This document shows, piece by piece, positions 31,131 through 42,047 of a stretch of 64,000 nt of DNA; positions within the stretch are counted from its first letter, which is position 1, and each line of letters starts with the position of its first letter. The translations under genes and the position numbers were made by a program. This stretch comes from Tetracentron sinense (lineage: Eukaryota > Streptophyta > Magnoliopsida > Trochodendrales > Trochodendraceae), in contig CM026564.1 in NCBI GenBank assembly GCA_015143295.1, forward strand, positions 14,930,416 through 14,994,415, in the 5' to 3' direction. A model generated the notes under the pieces. The model was not told where the DNA came from and made no database searches. It saw only the letters and a list, made by a program, of their open reading frames with translations.

Positions 31131-32501
31131 CTACCAGCAGACAGGATGTTGACCATCACAGTAGGGGAAAGAAGAACTCTAAAACCCTTTCCAGAGATAG
31201 ATATCCTGGATACAGTTTGTTCTGTGGCAATCAAGGAAACAGATGAGGATTGGCGACAACCCTTCATCGATTATCTCCAACATGGTCGATTACCCGGATA
31301 CCATGCTAAACGCGCTGAAGTCCGCCGATGGGTCACAAAATTTGTGATGTTAGAAGAAACCTTATATAGAAGGTTCCGGGACGACATCTTAATGAGATGT
31401 ATTTCAGGAAAAGAAATAGATCGAGCCATGGAAGAAACTCATGCTAGGATCTACGGTGCTCACCAAGTTGGACCTAAGTTACAAATGCAGCTGAAAAGAT
31501 TAGGCTACTATTGGCCTACAATAATCGCTGATTGTTTGAACTATGCAAGAAAATGCAAAGTTTGTCAGCTCCATGCTGATTTTATACATCAGGCTCACGA
31601 GCCTCTTCACATGACAACGTGTTCATGGCCCTTTGCGGCATGGGGAATGGACATCATAGGACCATTCACCCCACCATCATCTGCTGGGCATCAATACATC
31701 CTGGCTGCAACAGACTATTTCTTAAAATGGGCAGAAGCCATCTCTTTCAAAGAAGTCAAACACCACTTAGTGGCAGACTTCATCCAGACGAACATCATAT
31801 ATCGGTTCGGAATTCTAGAAAGCATTATCTCAGATAACGGCCAACCTTTTCGAAGTGCCCCTATACACAAGTTGTATGCCAAATTTGGCATCCGAGAGGA
31901 CCATTCTACCCGGTATTATCCAGCCGCGAATGGTCTTGCTGAAGCCTTCAACAAGACTTTGTGCAAAATCCTCAAGAAGATTGTGGATAAAAGCAAACGG
32001 GATTGGCACGAACGCCTACCCGAAGCCCTCTGGGCATATAGAACTACTCATCGGACTCGGACACAGGCCATGCCATATTCCTTGGTCTTCGGCGGTGAAG
32101 TAGTTCTCCCCCTTGAAATTCAAATTCCCTCCCTACGGGTGGCAATTCAGCAGTCTCTCACAAAAGAAGATTCAGCTAAAGTTCGTCTTGCAGAGTTTGA
32201 AACTCTTGATGAACGTCGTCTCCAAGCCCAACAAAGTTTAGAGATGTACTAGCAAAGATTAACTAGCGCCTTCAACAAAAGGGTAAGACTAAGGTCTATC
32301 AAAAAGGGAGATTTGGTCTTGATAGTCAGAACTCCAATCATCGTCACTCGTCGAACCAAGGGGAAGCTTGAACCAAAATTGGAAGGGCCATACGTCGTTG
32401 AGAAGGTATACTCTAATGGATCATACCTGCTGACCTCAATGGATGGAGAGCGAATTATCCCTCCAACGAATGTAAGATTCCTTAAGCGATATTACTCCTA
32501 G
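31130..32501 (+). pseudogene. Tat integrase
   Basis: This is the integrase that joins element DNA to the target. The longest open frame runs 31026-32252. The zinc-finger region has GAHQVG and CKVCQ. The DDE triad is intact: Asp 31650 (GMDIIGP), Asp 31833 (SDNGQ) and Glu 31941 (NGLAEAFNK). One TAG at about 32250 falls in the YQQR-type block. The C-terminal domain then continues in frame to 32501 with KLEPKLEGPYVVEKVYSNGS. There is no chromodomain, as expected for Tat. This is the best preserved domain of the element. Confidence 0.9.
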
Positions 32502-32514
32502 GAATCAAAATGCT

Positions 32515-33700
32515 CGCTAAGCTGAAAACCCTAAAAGGTGGCTTATACAAAATTTAGAGCAACAATGACTCACTAAGTTAAAAATCCAAAAAGGATGACT
32601 TAAACAAAAAAATTGAGTCAAAATAAAATGCCCGCTAGACCAAAACTCCAAAAGACGGTCTAGGCAAAAATTAGGGCAGTAAATAGCTTGCTAGACTAAC
32701 ACTCTAAGAGAAAGCCTAGGCACAAATTAGAGCAATTTGACAGGCTCCTGAATACGAGCTAAAAAGGTTCACAAAAGCTCTTGAATACAAGCTAAAAAGG
32801 TTCACGGCGCTTCAAAAGTCTCCAGAATACCAGACCGAAGTCCGAACCCTCCTAGGTACAAATGGAAACTGTCTATTCGTTATCAAAATGTGAATCCAAG
32901 CTTCAAAAGCCCCCCAAATGCAAGGCCGAAGTTTGAACCCTCCTAGGCACGAACGGAAACTACCTATTCGCTATCAAAACACGAATCCAAGCTTCAAAAG
33001 CCCCCCAAATACAAGGCCGAAGTCAAAACCTTCCTAGGTATGAATGGAAACTACCTATTCGCTCTCAAAATGCGAATCCCTCCTGAACTACGTTTGACTT
33101 GATCCTATCGTGGGTATGTAGGCAGCCTAAGGAATTAACTTGGGTTCAGTCGGTTCTTTTAAAAGAACACTATCTCACTGGGATACAAAATTATTGTTGT
33201 TGCCCCTCCATATGGGTGATAAGTAAAAAAAAATTAGGGCACCAAAATACCCGCTAAGCTGAAAATCCGAGAGGATGGCTTAGGCAAAAGTTAGGGTAAT
33301 CTGGCTCACTAAGTTGAAAATCCGTAAGGACAGCTTAGTCAAAAAATGAGACAAAACAAAAAGCTCCCTAAACTAACACTCCAAGAGTTAGTTTAGGCAA
33401 AAATTAGAGCAACCTGACAGGCTCCTAAATACGAGCTAAAAAGATTCACCATCTTGCGAAGACTTGTCTCAAAATTACAAGTCTAAACCTTCCTGCGTAT
33501 GAACGGAAACTACCTGCTTGTTACCAAAATTATAAGTCTAAACCTTCCTAGATATGAACGGAAACTATCTACTCGTAAATCACGAGTCTAAATCACCCCC
33601 TTTTGAGCTACGTTTGACTTGATCCTATCATGGGCACGTAGGCAACCTAGAAATGGGTTCAGCCAGTTTTTTTAAAAGAACATCAATTCCTCAAGGTACA
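32515..33700 (+). repeat. Tat 3' region, two interleaved tandem repeats
   Basis: One repeat (about 55-65 bp) has the form GCTAAGCTGAAAATCC..GGCTTAGGCAAAA-TTAG. The other (about 85 bp) has GAACGGAAACTACCTATTCG and CGAATCCAAGCTTC. Two cassettes each end with TACGTTTGACTTGATCCTAT and a GTAGGCAGCC-like word (about 33093-33190 and 33605-33690). Such CGTAGGCARCC tracts are common in Tat 3' regions. No coding frame is visible. Confidence 0.75.
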
Positions 33701-33983
33701 AAGGGGAAATCATCAAAAAAAAAAAAAGAGGAGTACAAGACAAAAAAAAATATAAAGTCTTTTATTCATGGATAACAAAATGAGGGAACTCCACATAAAT
33801 TGGAGAACTCACTCGAGTTAAACAAGCAGTATCTTGAGAATATGTTATGAGCTTCAACAAGCTACTGATTTAAACAAACAGTATCTTGAGAGTATATTGT
33901 TAGCTCTAGCAAAATGCTAGACCTGACAAATGCAGCCTTGAACATAAGGTCTGAGGTCCTCGCATCGTGTTGGTGGATGCTAT
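33700..33983. other. Tat 3' region, no recognised feature
   Basis: This is AT-rich spacer with A-runs at 33715-33750 and a short repeated phrase (AACAAGCAGTATCTTGAGA, at about 33820 and 33875). It precedes the stop of the antisense ORF. Confidence 0.5.
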
Positions 33984-34565
33984 TCAAAGTAGAATCCCTC
34001 TCACATCCAACTTCTTCACCATCATCTTTGGTGCTAATCTGTCTTCAAGGGAGGATTCTAGCCCATCAGTAGCAGCAGAAGCAGAAGTGACATCTGGGAA
34101 TAGAGCTAGGAATTGTCTCTCAGTGTTGTCAGTCCCGACAAGCTGCAAAACTGAATAAACAATACCTTGAAAAGCAGACCCCTCGACATCAGTGAAGTGG
34201 TTGTTCAGCAGCATCAAGAAACTTAGGCTAGCTTCATCAAGATCAATGGATAGAATATGATATATTCTCTTCAGCACATGCTCAAGCTCACCATCAAGAA
34301 TACCCAAACTTCTGACAGAGTCCAATGCATTGAGTTTGCTCCCATAACATCCTATCATTATGTTAATGATAGGGTTACAAGAAAATGTTAAGGCAGTACT
34401 CTCCGATATCTGTTTAACCAGGTTATATAACTTGATGGATTCAGTCTTCTCAATGATGAGATCCTTGGTAATCTTCAGGCAACGAATGAAGGCTGATCCG
34501 GTTTCATTGAGCTCCAACCAATCAAGGACATCCCCTTGTGAAGCATGCTGTGATAAAAGGTTCAT
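33984..34565 (-). CDS. Antisense ORF of Tat element, unknown function
   Basis: This is a 193-codon ATG-to-stop frame opposite in direction to the rest of the element, placed between integrase and the 3' LTR. The product is leucine-rich and looks mostly helical (LYNLVKQISES, LEHVLKRIYHILSID, FLMLLNNHF), with an acidic C-terminal part and a final KKLDVRGILL. I see no signal peptide, membrane segment or known domain. Some Tat-lineage elements carry an extra antisense ORF in just this interval, so the position fits. It has stayed open while the pol genes beside it gained many stops. It could be a captured host gene or chance. I see no clear promoter for it. Confidence 0.5.
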   Translation of the reverse strand: MNLLSQHASQGDVLDWLELNETGSAFIRCLKITKDLIIEKTESIKLYNLVKQISESTALTFSCNPIINIMIGCYGSKLNALDSVRSLGILDGELEHVLKRIYHILSIDLDEASLSFLMLLNNHFTDVEGSAFQGIVYSVLQLVGTDNTERQFLALFPDVTSASAATDGLESSLEDRLAPKMMVKKLDVRGILL

Positions 34566-34619
34566 TCTGCAAAAGGAAAAGGCAGAACACGGAAAAATGA
34601 TTTAGTTCAAGGAAACTAA

Positions 34620-34890
34620 ATCAGATCATAGGTTTCAGATTAAATGGCCAAAATTAGGCCTTTAGATGGAAGTATACATCCATCTAAACAATCTGAAATG
34701 GTTACATGTGATTAAAAGTTTAATCAATTCCAGACTTAGGATTAAAACCTAAGTCTGTGAAATTTAAATGACTCACTTAGGGCATGAATCTAAGGAAAAT
34801 CGCTTAGAGCAATTACCTCAAAAGTTTGCTAAAGGCAAATGTTCACGGGTAAATTGTCATTAGCAAATGTCTAAGGATATATGCTAAGAG
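34620..34890. other. Spacer upstream of antisense ORF
   Basis: This is AT-rich sequence with short inverted words such as CATCTAAA and AATTTAAATGA. If the antisense ORF is expressed, its promoter would lie here, but no convincing TATA box is visible. Confidence 0.4.
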
Positions 34891-35345
34891 TGAGATCCGT
34901 GGACAAGTCTACGGATAGATGGTTTCTGATTCAAGGATTAAAGTCCTGTGGATAACCTATCCGTGAGAAATATCCACGGACAAAAGTTCGTGAAAATTAG
35001 AAGTATTCATGAATAAAACTCCATGGTTAGAATCTTTCCAACTCACGGACAAAAGTCCTATGGGCAGTTGGTCCGTGGAACATATCCATGGATACTTAAA
35101 ATATCTGTGGACAAAAGTTCAGGAAATTTAAGAGCATCCGTGGGTAAAATCTCACGGATTAATTTTAGGCTCACGGACCAAAGGTCCTGTGGGCAATCAG
35201 TACATGGAAAATATCCGCGGATTTTCAAAATATCCACGGACAAAAGTCCATGAAAATCAAGAGCATTCGTGGACAAATCCACAGATCAATTTTTGGGCTC
35301 ACAGACAAAAGTCCTGTGGGCAAGCTGTCCGTGGCCATAAACCAC
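34890..35345 (+). repeat. TCCGTGGACA/TCCACGGACA repeats in Tat 3' region
   Basis: Imperfect units of about 120-130 bp have the form ATCCACGGACAAAAGT, then AGAGCATCCGTGG, then GGCTCACGGAC and GTCCTGTGGGCA. They share the CCACGGA word with the leader repeats and the LTR of the same element. Confidence 0.75.
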
Positions 35346-36007
35346 GACAGTGAGTTTTCAGTCTGGTTTCCCATGACCAGAAAACTCAAAGATTCCGGTA
35401 ATGGAACCAGAATTCCTGCTGAAAATGCAGAGGGCCCAAAAGGGCATCCCAAGACTCCCTGATCTTGAGAAAACCCAAGAAATGTATTTCAAGGGATCCC
35501 AAGATCAGAAAGACCCAAGAAATGCCCAAATGAGCACCCAATCCACTGAGATGAGGTCTGAAACCCACATTTTGATCCTCGGTAAAATTAGGGAAGAACA
35601 CTTGTTCTTTCCCCCATTAACCCTGATTTGGGATCAAATCTTACCTTGAAATGAAGGAAATGTTTGAGGTGAAGAAGGAAATTTCTCTTTGAAGAGAGGT
35701 TCTGAACTTAGAGATTTCTATGTTCGGAGGGTTGGGGAAGACAAGGTGTCTTCCCCAAAGCCTAAGGCACCCTTATAAGGTCTGCCTTTTGGCCCATGTA
35801 GCACCCCGGATTTTTCTATACTTAATGAATACCATTTTCGTAGCTAATTGGCCTTCCTCATAGTCTAATTAATAAATAAAAGAGAAATCGGAAATTCTGA
35901 AATATTAGAAATGTGCGTTTTCGAAAGACGAACCCAACGCAAGTTGAATCGTCGAAATCCGACGAGTGAGTCAAAAGATATGGTCAAAACAGTCCAGACA
36001 TACAGAG

Positions 36008-36202
36008 AACCGATCGCTCGGTCCAGTCAGCGATCGATCGGTCCATAACCGATCGATCGGTAGCTATCGCATGGTCAGAAATTTTGTATGGAGAAATTTT
36101 CCAGAGAGTGAGTTTTTGACCGGTCGATCGGTCAATAACACCGATCGCTCGGCAGGCAACCGATCGATCGGTCATAACCACCGATCGCTCGGTCTTCGCG
36201 TT
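36008..36202 (+). promoter_or_regulatory. Palindrome cassette, subfamily-B solo LTR
   Basis: Seven ACCGATCG[AC]TCGGT-type sites flank the core near 36083-36110 (TTTGTATGGAG and TTTTCCAGAGAG). The first 60 bp of the array match the inner element's 3' LTR almost exactly. Confidence 0.8.
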
Positions 36203-37184
36203 TTTACAGAAATTTCAGTAAGGGTTTTTTTGTCTTTTGGGCGTTAAACCCTTACCCATAAGGGCTTGCTCGACCCTTTGAGCCCTCATTCACAACACTT
36301 AGGGATATTTGAGAGAGAGGGAGAAGAAACTAGGGTTCCAAATCCCCCTTTCCATTTGAGAGTAAGATCAAGGGTTCAAGCACCCAAGAGCATCCCTAAA
36401 AGCTTGGATTTCGAAAATCCAACCTCAAGCTCGTGTGGGACTCCTTCTCCAAGGTGGAGCAGCATTTTCCACGGCAACTTCAAGGGTTTCTTGCCCACAC
36501 CAAGCCTTCTTTAAGCAAGGATCTTTCTTCTTGCAAGTTGGAGCTTCAATCAAGGTTTCTACCAAGGATCAAGCCTTGATTCAAGGTTAGTACACCCTAC
36601 TAACTTACCCTAGCAAAAATCTAGGTTTTCTATATAAAAATGTGATTCTTTATATTATGTTTTCCTCCTTATGAAATGTGTTATACCCCCATTAAATATA
36701 AACAAGATAATGGAAAAGGTGTGGATGTGTGGATGGAAAGTTGGATGTGGCGATTGGATGCCGAGATGTATGTTGTGTGATGTGTGTGATGGAAATGGTG
36801 GATGGGTATTTTACCAATAATGAACTTACCTTGATGTTTGGATGGAAAATATGCGCTAAAAAGAACAAGATGAATTATTAAGAAACATTGCATGTGTTGT
36901 GTTTGACAAAATGCCTAAACTATGAATAAACGACTTAGATGAAGAAAATGGAAATAGGTTTTATGCATGTGTTCTTATCGACGATGAATTGATCCAATGT
37001 CATGTGAATTACTTAAATTACCTACGCTAATATTATGAATTGAATTGTAATGCCATATCTCTTTTGTTAAGCGCATTCCCACGATTGTTATTATTGGCAC
37101 GCACATGAGCACGAATGATAGCATGAACCGAGATTTCAAGAGCATGTGCATATAATAAACAACAAGAAAATATTGCATGTCAAG

Positions 37185-37530
37185 GAGGTTGGTAGCCCAG
37201 GGAGAATTCGCGTACTAGCCTCTGGCTCACAAGATAACCCCTAAAACACCTATGGTCAAGGAGGTTGGTAGCCCAGGGACATTCGGGTACTAGCCTCTGG
37301 CTCACAAGAAAACTAAACAAGTAATAAAAATCACCTATTGTCAAGGAGGTTGGTAGCCCAGGGACATTCGGGTACTAACCTCTGGCTCACAAGAAAACCA
37401 TGCATTTCATAACAAGGAGGTTGGTAGCCCAGGGACATTCGGGTGCTAGCCTCTGGCTCACAAGTGCATTGCATATCAAAGAGGTTGGCAGCCCAGGGAG
37501 ATTCGGGTGCTAGCTTCTGGCTCACAAGTT
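37185..37530 (+). repeat. LTR tandem array, GTAGCCCAGGGACATTCGGG type
   Basis: Five units of about 55-70 bp contain CAAGGAGGTTGGTAGCCCAG, GGACATTCGGGTACTAGCC and TCTGGCTCACAAG. The array sits in the candidate intron and replaces the arrays of subfamily A. Confidence 0.88.
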
Positions 37531-37825
37531 ACAAGATGGAGGTTTACAAGATGATGATCATGCATTCATGCATGCACGCATACATGATTTCTACGAGGCA
37601 TACCGGGACATGACAGGGGTTTTCAAGCATGAGTTTTATCGGCGTTTTTGCATTCGTGTACGCACGTCAGGATGCTTGTATTGTGTCATGCCCTATACTG
37701 TTTCTTTGTGATGTTTCTATTACTGCTTGTATGATATTACTATTGTGTGTTTTATTATTGTTATGGTCTGCTAGTAGCTTGTACTCGCTGAGTATTCCAT
37801 GCTCAGCCGTACTTTCATGTCTGCA

Positions 37826-37957
37826 GGTACTGAGGGAGCCCTCGACCTGGAGCCTTGGGTCGAGGAAGAGTATATAGAGGAGAGAGAGCCGGCTATTCCA
37901 TTACAGTCTCAGGCGGACCGAGACCTCGATGCGTGGCCATACCTCAACTACTGTTGA
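37826..37957 (+). CDS. LTR-borne acidic micro-ORF (subfamily B)
   Basis: This is a 43-codon frame ending TGA, right after a TCTGCAG acceptor-like site, with the core EPWVEEEYIEE followed by REPAIPLQSQADRDLDAWPY. It has no ATG. When joined over the candidate intron, the frame is open for about 70 further codons in the leader exon. It shares the core with subfamily A although the flanking DNA differs. Within the ten-codon core the two subfamilies differ at six bases, five of them third positions. Function unknown. Confidence 0.42.
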   Translation, partial: GTEGALDLEPWVEEEYIEEREPAIPLQSQADRDLDAWPYLNYC

Positions 37958-38246
37958 GGGGAGAGTATGAGAGGGTCTTGTGTATTTTGATATTTTGATA
38001 GGTGGGCCTGTCCACCTTAGACTTAGACATGTCTTGTATTTATGTTAACTTGGAATACTATTTTGGATCATCAGAAGAAATGAAAATTTGTTTACGCTTC
38101 CGCCTGTATGATAGCTTCCGCGCTCTGATTATCGTTGTTAGTACTATATTTTAATCTTGTGCATTACAGGATGGTTTGATAGGTACGCAGTGTGACACCT
38201 AAAATATCCCTAAACTCCTAGGGGTATTTCGGGGCGTTACAGCCCA

Positions 38247-38478
38247 TCCTAACCATCCATTTCGAAATGCACGGTCCGGATGGCAGGGATATTCCCCGCC
38301 GTTTTAGCCTTAATGGCAGGAGTGACCTCATCATGAGGCCTCCTTGATCAGGGAACCCATCGTGGGTTTCCCATTAAACACCGTCAGTGGAGGCGGTTAC
38401 GCTCCTCCACCATCACTGCCAGGTGTCAGGATCCAGATGGATGAATTATTTCCAACCATCCAGATCCTGAGGGGCATT
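38247..38478 (+). other. Tat 3' untranslated end
   Basis: This is unique sequence between the nested LTR and the 3' LTR, with several short inverted repeats (for example GAGGCGG/CTCCTCC and ATGAGGCCTCCTTGAT). The purine run GAGGGGCATT next to the 3' LTR is the only candidate polypurine tract and is weak. Confidence 0.5.
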
Positions 38479-40323
38479 TGTGGGCAGTGAAATTTTCACG
38501 GTCCATTGCCCAGGTGTGTGTATAATGGCACACACCTGATCTCAGTCTCTCAGAGAGACGGTTGGGTTCACGTGTGCCTGTGGCATGCGCAGTACCTTTA
38601 GCTGTCAACATTAAATGCTGATGGCTGGCACTATGCTGCCCAGCTAAGCAATAGCATAGTTGATCCGTGAGGATAAACCTCACGGATCCACCTTAAATAA
38701 TAGCGCCCAAATGGGCTAATACATACCCCGTCCGTGAGGGTTAAAACCTCACGGATCCAATATTAAGTGTTGGCCTCCGAGAGGCTGACACATATTAATC
38801 TGTGAGGATAAAAATCCCACTGATCCAACTTCGGTGTTGGCCTCCGAGAGGCTGACACGTGTCATCTGTGACACATATTCATCTGTGAGGATAAAATCCC
38901 ACGGATCCAGCTGAGGTGTTGGCCTTCATTAGGCTAACACGTGTCATGTCCGTGAGTTCAAAACCTCACGGACCCAACAAGAATCATATCTAGTGTCAGT
39001 TTCTAAGAGACTGACACGTGTCCAACCGTGAGGACCAAAACTTCACGGATCTGACTCAGAGTGTCAGCCTCCAAAAGGCTGACACCTGTCTCATTCGTGA
39101 GGATACAACCCCCACAGATCAAATTTAGTGCCACCCACCATAAGGCTGACACGTGTCCAGTCCTTGAAGATAAATCCTCACGGATCAACTCTCTTGTCCT
39201 GGATTTAACCCAGACCACAGGCACCAGTTAGTGATCCGTGGTTGAGACCTATGGTCTCACCTAGTGATCCGTGGTTGAGGCCTATGGTCTCACCTAGTGA
39301 TCCGTGGTTGAGGCCTATGGTCTCACCTAGTGATCTGTGGTTGAGACCTATGGTCTCACCTAGTGATCCGTGGTTGAGGCCTATGGTCTCACCTTGCGAT
39401 TCGTGGTTGAGACCTGTGGTCTCACTTGATGATCCATGATTGAGACTTATGGTCTCACCATGATCCGTGGACTGGCCTAGGTCAGTCTATCCCGGCTGAC
39501 AGTCAGTATTTGACTGTCATGGGGAGCAGAGAATCCTTAATAAAAAGGATTCTCTGTCAGGTTGTGGGGAATCCCAAGATAAGGATCTCCCCTTTTAGAA
39601 TCTCATGAGATGCCACATGGCAGCCCATGATCTTTTTTAGGATTAGGACTATGTCCTTTATCCTAGGTAAGGATGTGATTATCATCCTCCTTTTCGAGAA
39701 GTACTAGGATTCCCCCCTGAAAGAGGAAACCTGGTATAAGAGTCCTCAAAAGAAGAAGATTCTCTTGAGCTTAAGGACTCTCCCAGATAAGGGAAAGCCG
39801 TAAGCTGACATCCTCTAAGAGGAGAGCCCCTTTTGACTTTCCTAAAAGAAGGGAGTCAAAGAGGGAGTCCCAAAAAGGACTCTCTCAAACCCATAAAAAG
39901 GGGTGTTTTCTCAGAAGGACAACGGAAGAAGAGAAAAAAACATACACATAAGAGATAGAAAAAGAAAGAGAAAAACTCTCTTTTCCCCTTCAAGCAACAC
40001 AAGCAACTGAAGAAGAAGACTCCCTCAATATGGAGAATATGAGGTGAGCCCTTAAACATGGCCACTATTTTTTTTCTTTTCTTAAAAAGACCTCAATGAG
40101 GCACTTGTAACGCCTACATGGGAATTGGGCACCCATTGAATAAATAAAAATAAGTTTATTCAATATGTTCTTATTTAACTCTTCATCTTAATCAGAGGTT
40201 CTTCCCCGATACAGGGAAGGTAACTTAACAGTCTGAGTTTACTCAGATTGGAAGGATAGTCCCCACAATAAACTCCATACAACAATGGAGGAAATTTGAT
40301 AAAAAAAGAATTTTTCTCCCACA
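38479..40323 (+). repeat. 3' LTR of Tat element
   Basis: This 1845-bp partner of the 5' LTR has the same TGTGGG/CCCACA ends. The first 215 bases differ from the 5' LTR at roughly 7 percent of sites by my count, mostly transitions; later parts look closer. Seven 33-bp units lie at 39231-39461. Satellite DNA resumes directly at GCTGG. Confidence 0.93.
39231..39461 (+). repeat. 33-bp tandem repeat, 7 units
   Basis: This has the same TGAGACC-TAT-GGTCTCA hairpin unit as in the 5' LTR, but one unit fewer. Confidence 0.92.
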
Positions 40324-41625
40324 GCTGGGGTTAGGTTTGAACCATTATTCAGGTAGAAGTTTGACTATGGTTTAGCTGGAGTTAGCTTCAAACTAGGATT
40401 CAGGTAGAGGTTCTGCTAGGATTACATGAGAGTTAGATTCGAATTAGGATTCAGGTAAAGGTTTGACCAGGTTTAGCTAGGTGCAGTTCAAACTGGGATT
40501 CGGGCAGAGATTCGATTTGGATTTACCTGGGTTAGGTTTGAACCGGGATTCGGGCAGAAGTTTGACTATAGTTTGGATAGGGTTAGGTTCAAACTGGGTT
40601 CAGGTAGAGGTTCGGCTAGCATTTAGTTGGGGTTAGGTTCGAACCAGAATTCAGGGCTGAGGTTCGACCAGGATTTAGCCGGGGTTAGGTTTAAACTGTG
40701 ATTCGTGCAGAGGTTCGGCTAGAGTTTAGATGAGATTAGGTTCAAACTGGGATTCAGGCAGAGTTTAACTAGGGTTTAGTGGGGCTAGGTTCGAACTGGG
40801 ATTCAGACGAAGGTTCGACCCCCCTTTAACTTGGGTTAAGTTTGAACTGGGATATAGGCAGAGGTTCGACAAGGATTTAGCTGGGGTGAGGTTTTATCCA
40901 GGGTTCGACTAAAGTTTAATTGGGGTTAGGTTTGAACTAGGATTTGGGGAGAGGTTCGACAATGGTTTAGTTGGGATTAGGTTTAAACCGGGATTCGGGT
41001 AGAGGTTCAACACAGGATTAGTTCGTGTTACGTTTGAGCTAGGATTCGGGTAGAGTTTCGACTCGGATTTAATTATGGTTAAGTTAAAACCAAGATTCAG
41101 GCAAAGTTTCGACTAGGTTTAGCTGGGGTTAGGTTTGAACCAGGATTCGAGTAGATGTTCGACAAAGGTTTAGTTAGGGTTAGGTTCGACAAGGAATACG
41201 GGAACTAGGTTAAACAGGGTTTAGCGGGTGTTAGGTTCAAATTAGGATTTGGGCTGAGGTTCTGTTAGGGGGTTAGCAGGTGTTATGTTTGAAACAGAAT
41301 TTGGGCAGAGGTTCGACTATGGTTTAGTTGTTTAGTTTGAAACAAGATTTGGGCAGAGGTTTGACAAGGTTTAGCTGGGGCTTAATTTCAAACCAAGATT
41401 CGGGTAGAGGTTTGACAAAGGTTGGACTAGGTTTAGGTTCTAAGATGGATTCAGGTAGTGGTTCACTAGGATTTAGTTAGGGTTAGGTACGAACCGGGAT
41501 TCGGGCTGAGGCTCGACTATGGTGTAGCTGGGGTTTGGTTCAAACCAGGATTCGGGTAGAGGTTCAGCGATGGTTTAGCTGGGGTTAGGTTAGAAGTGGG
41601 ATTCGGGCAAAGCTTCGACTAGGAT
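40324..41625 (+). repeat. 51-bp satellite, block 3
   Basis: The array continues after the Tat element in the same orientation, with about 25 monomers. It ends at AGGAT, where a reversed LTR begins. Confidence 0.95.
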
Positions 41626-41915
41626 TGTCACGCCCCAAAATACCCCCTAGGTGTTAAGGGATACTTTAGGTGTGACTATACGTACCTGCCAAACCATCCT
41701 GTAATGAATAAGATAATTACAGTACCAAACAATGATAATCAGAGCGCGGAAGCTAAGCATAAATGCGGAAGCATAAACTAACTTTTTCTTTTCTTCTAAG
41801 ATTTCCAAAATAGTATTCGAAGTTAACATATATACAAAACACGTCTAAGTCTAAGGTGGACAGACCCACCTATCAAAATGTCAAAATACATAAAAGACCC
41901 TCTCGTACTCTCCCC

Positions 41916-42047
41916 TCAACAGTAGTCGAGGTATGGCCACACATCAAGGTCTCGGTCCGCTTGAGACTGCAGTGGGATAGATGACTCTCTCTCCTCGATA
42001 TACTCTTCCTCGACCCAAGGCTCTGGGTCGAGGGCTCCCTCGGTACC
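41916..42047 (-). CDS. LTR-borne acidic micro-ORF (truncated LTR)
   Basis: This is a 43-codon frame on the minus strand with the same length and stop as 37826-37957 and the core EPWVEEEYIEE intact. A few substitutions occur (Asn to Asp, Ala to Val, Pro-Ala to Ser-Ser). It is open even though the LTR has lost its promoter. Confidence 0.4.
   Translation of the reverse strand, partial: GTEGALDPEPWVEEEYIEERESSIPLQSQADRDLDVWPYLDYC

Larger units (their letters stand above)
35797..38241 (+). mobile_element. Solo LTR, subfamily B
   Basis: It starts TGTAGCACCCCGG and ends GGGGCGTTACA, with GCCCA repeated on both sides (35792-35796 and 38242-38246). It lies in the 3' region of the Tat element and so is younger than it. 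The U3 is close to the Tekay LTRs (palindrome cassette 36008-36202), but the downstream half differs. It has its own leader, donor GATTCAAG|GTTAGTAC (36586), intron repeats, acceptor TGTCTGCAG (37826) and acidic frame. No internal region remains. Confidence 0.95.
19865..40323 (+). mobile_element. Tat-lineage Ty3/gypsy retrotransposon with nested solo LTR
   Basis: The two LTRs begin TGTGGGCAGTG and end TTTTTCTCCCACA, so the element has 6-bp terminal inverted repeats TGTGGG/CCCACA. The flanks are GCTAG on the left and GCTGG on the right, a duplication with one changed base. Inside are a long repeat-rich leader, gag, protease, RT, RNase H, a second archaeal-type RNase H, integrase, a repeat-rich 3' region and an antisense ORF. 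The second RNase H marks the Tat lineage (Ogre, Retand and relatives). Total length is about 18 kb after removing the nested 2.45-kb LTR. Every coding domain carries stops or shifts, so this copy is dead on its own. Confidence 0.93.

Noticed and set aside
35225-35601. Minus-strand ORFs near the Tat 3' repeats as further accessory genes
   Set aside because: Short, overlapping the CCACGGA repeats, without a credible domain or conserved start.
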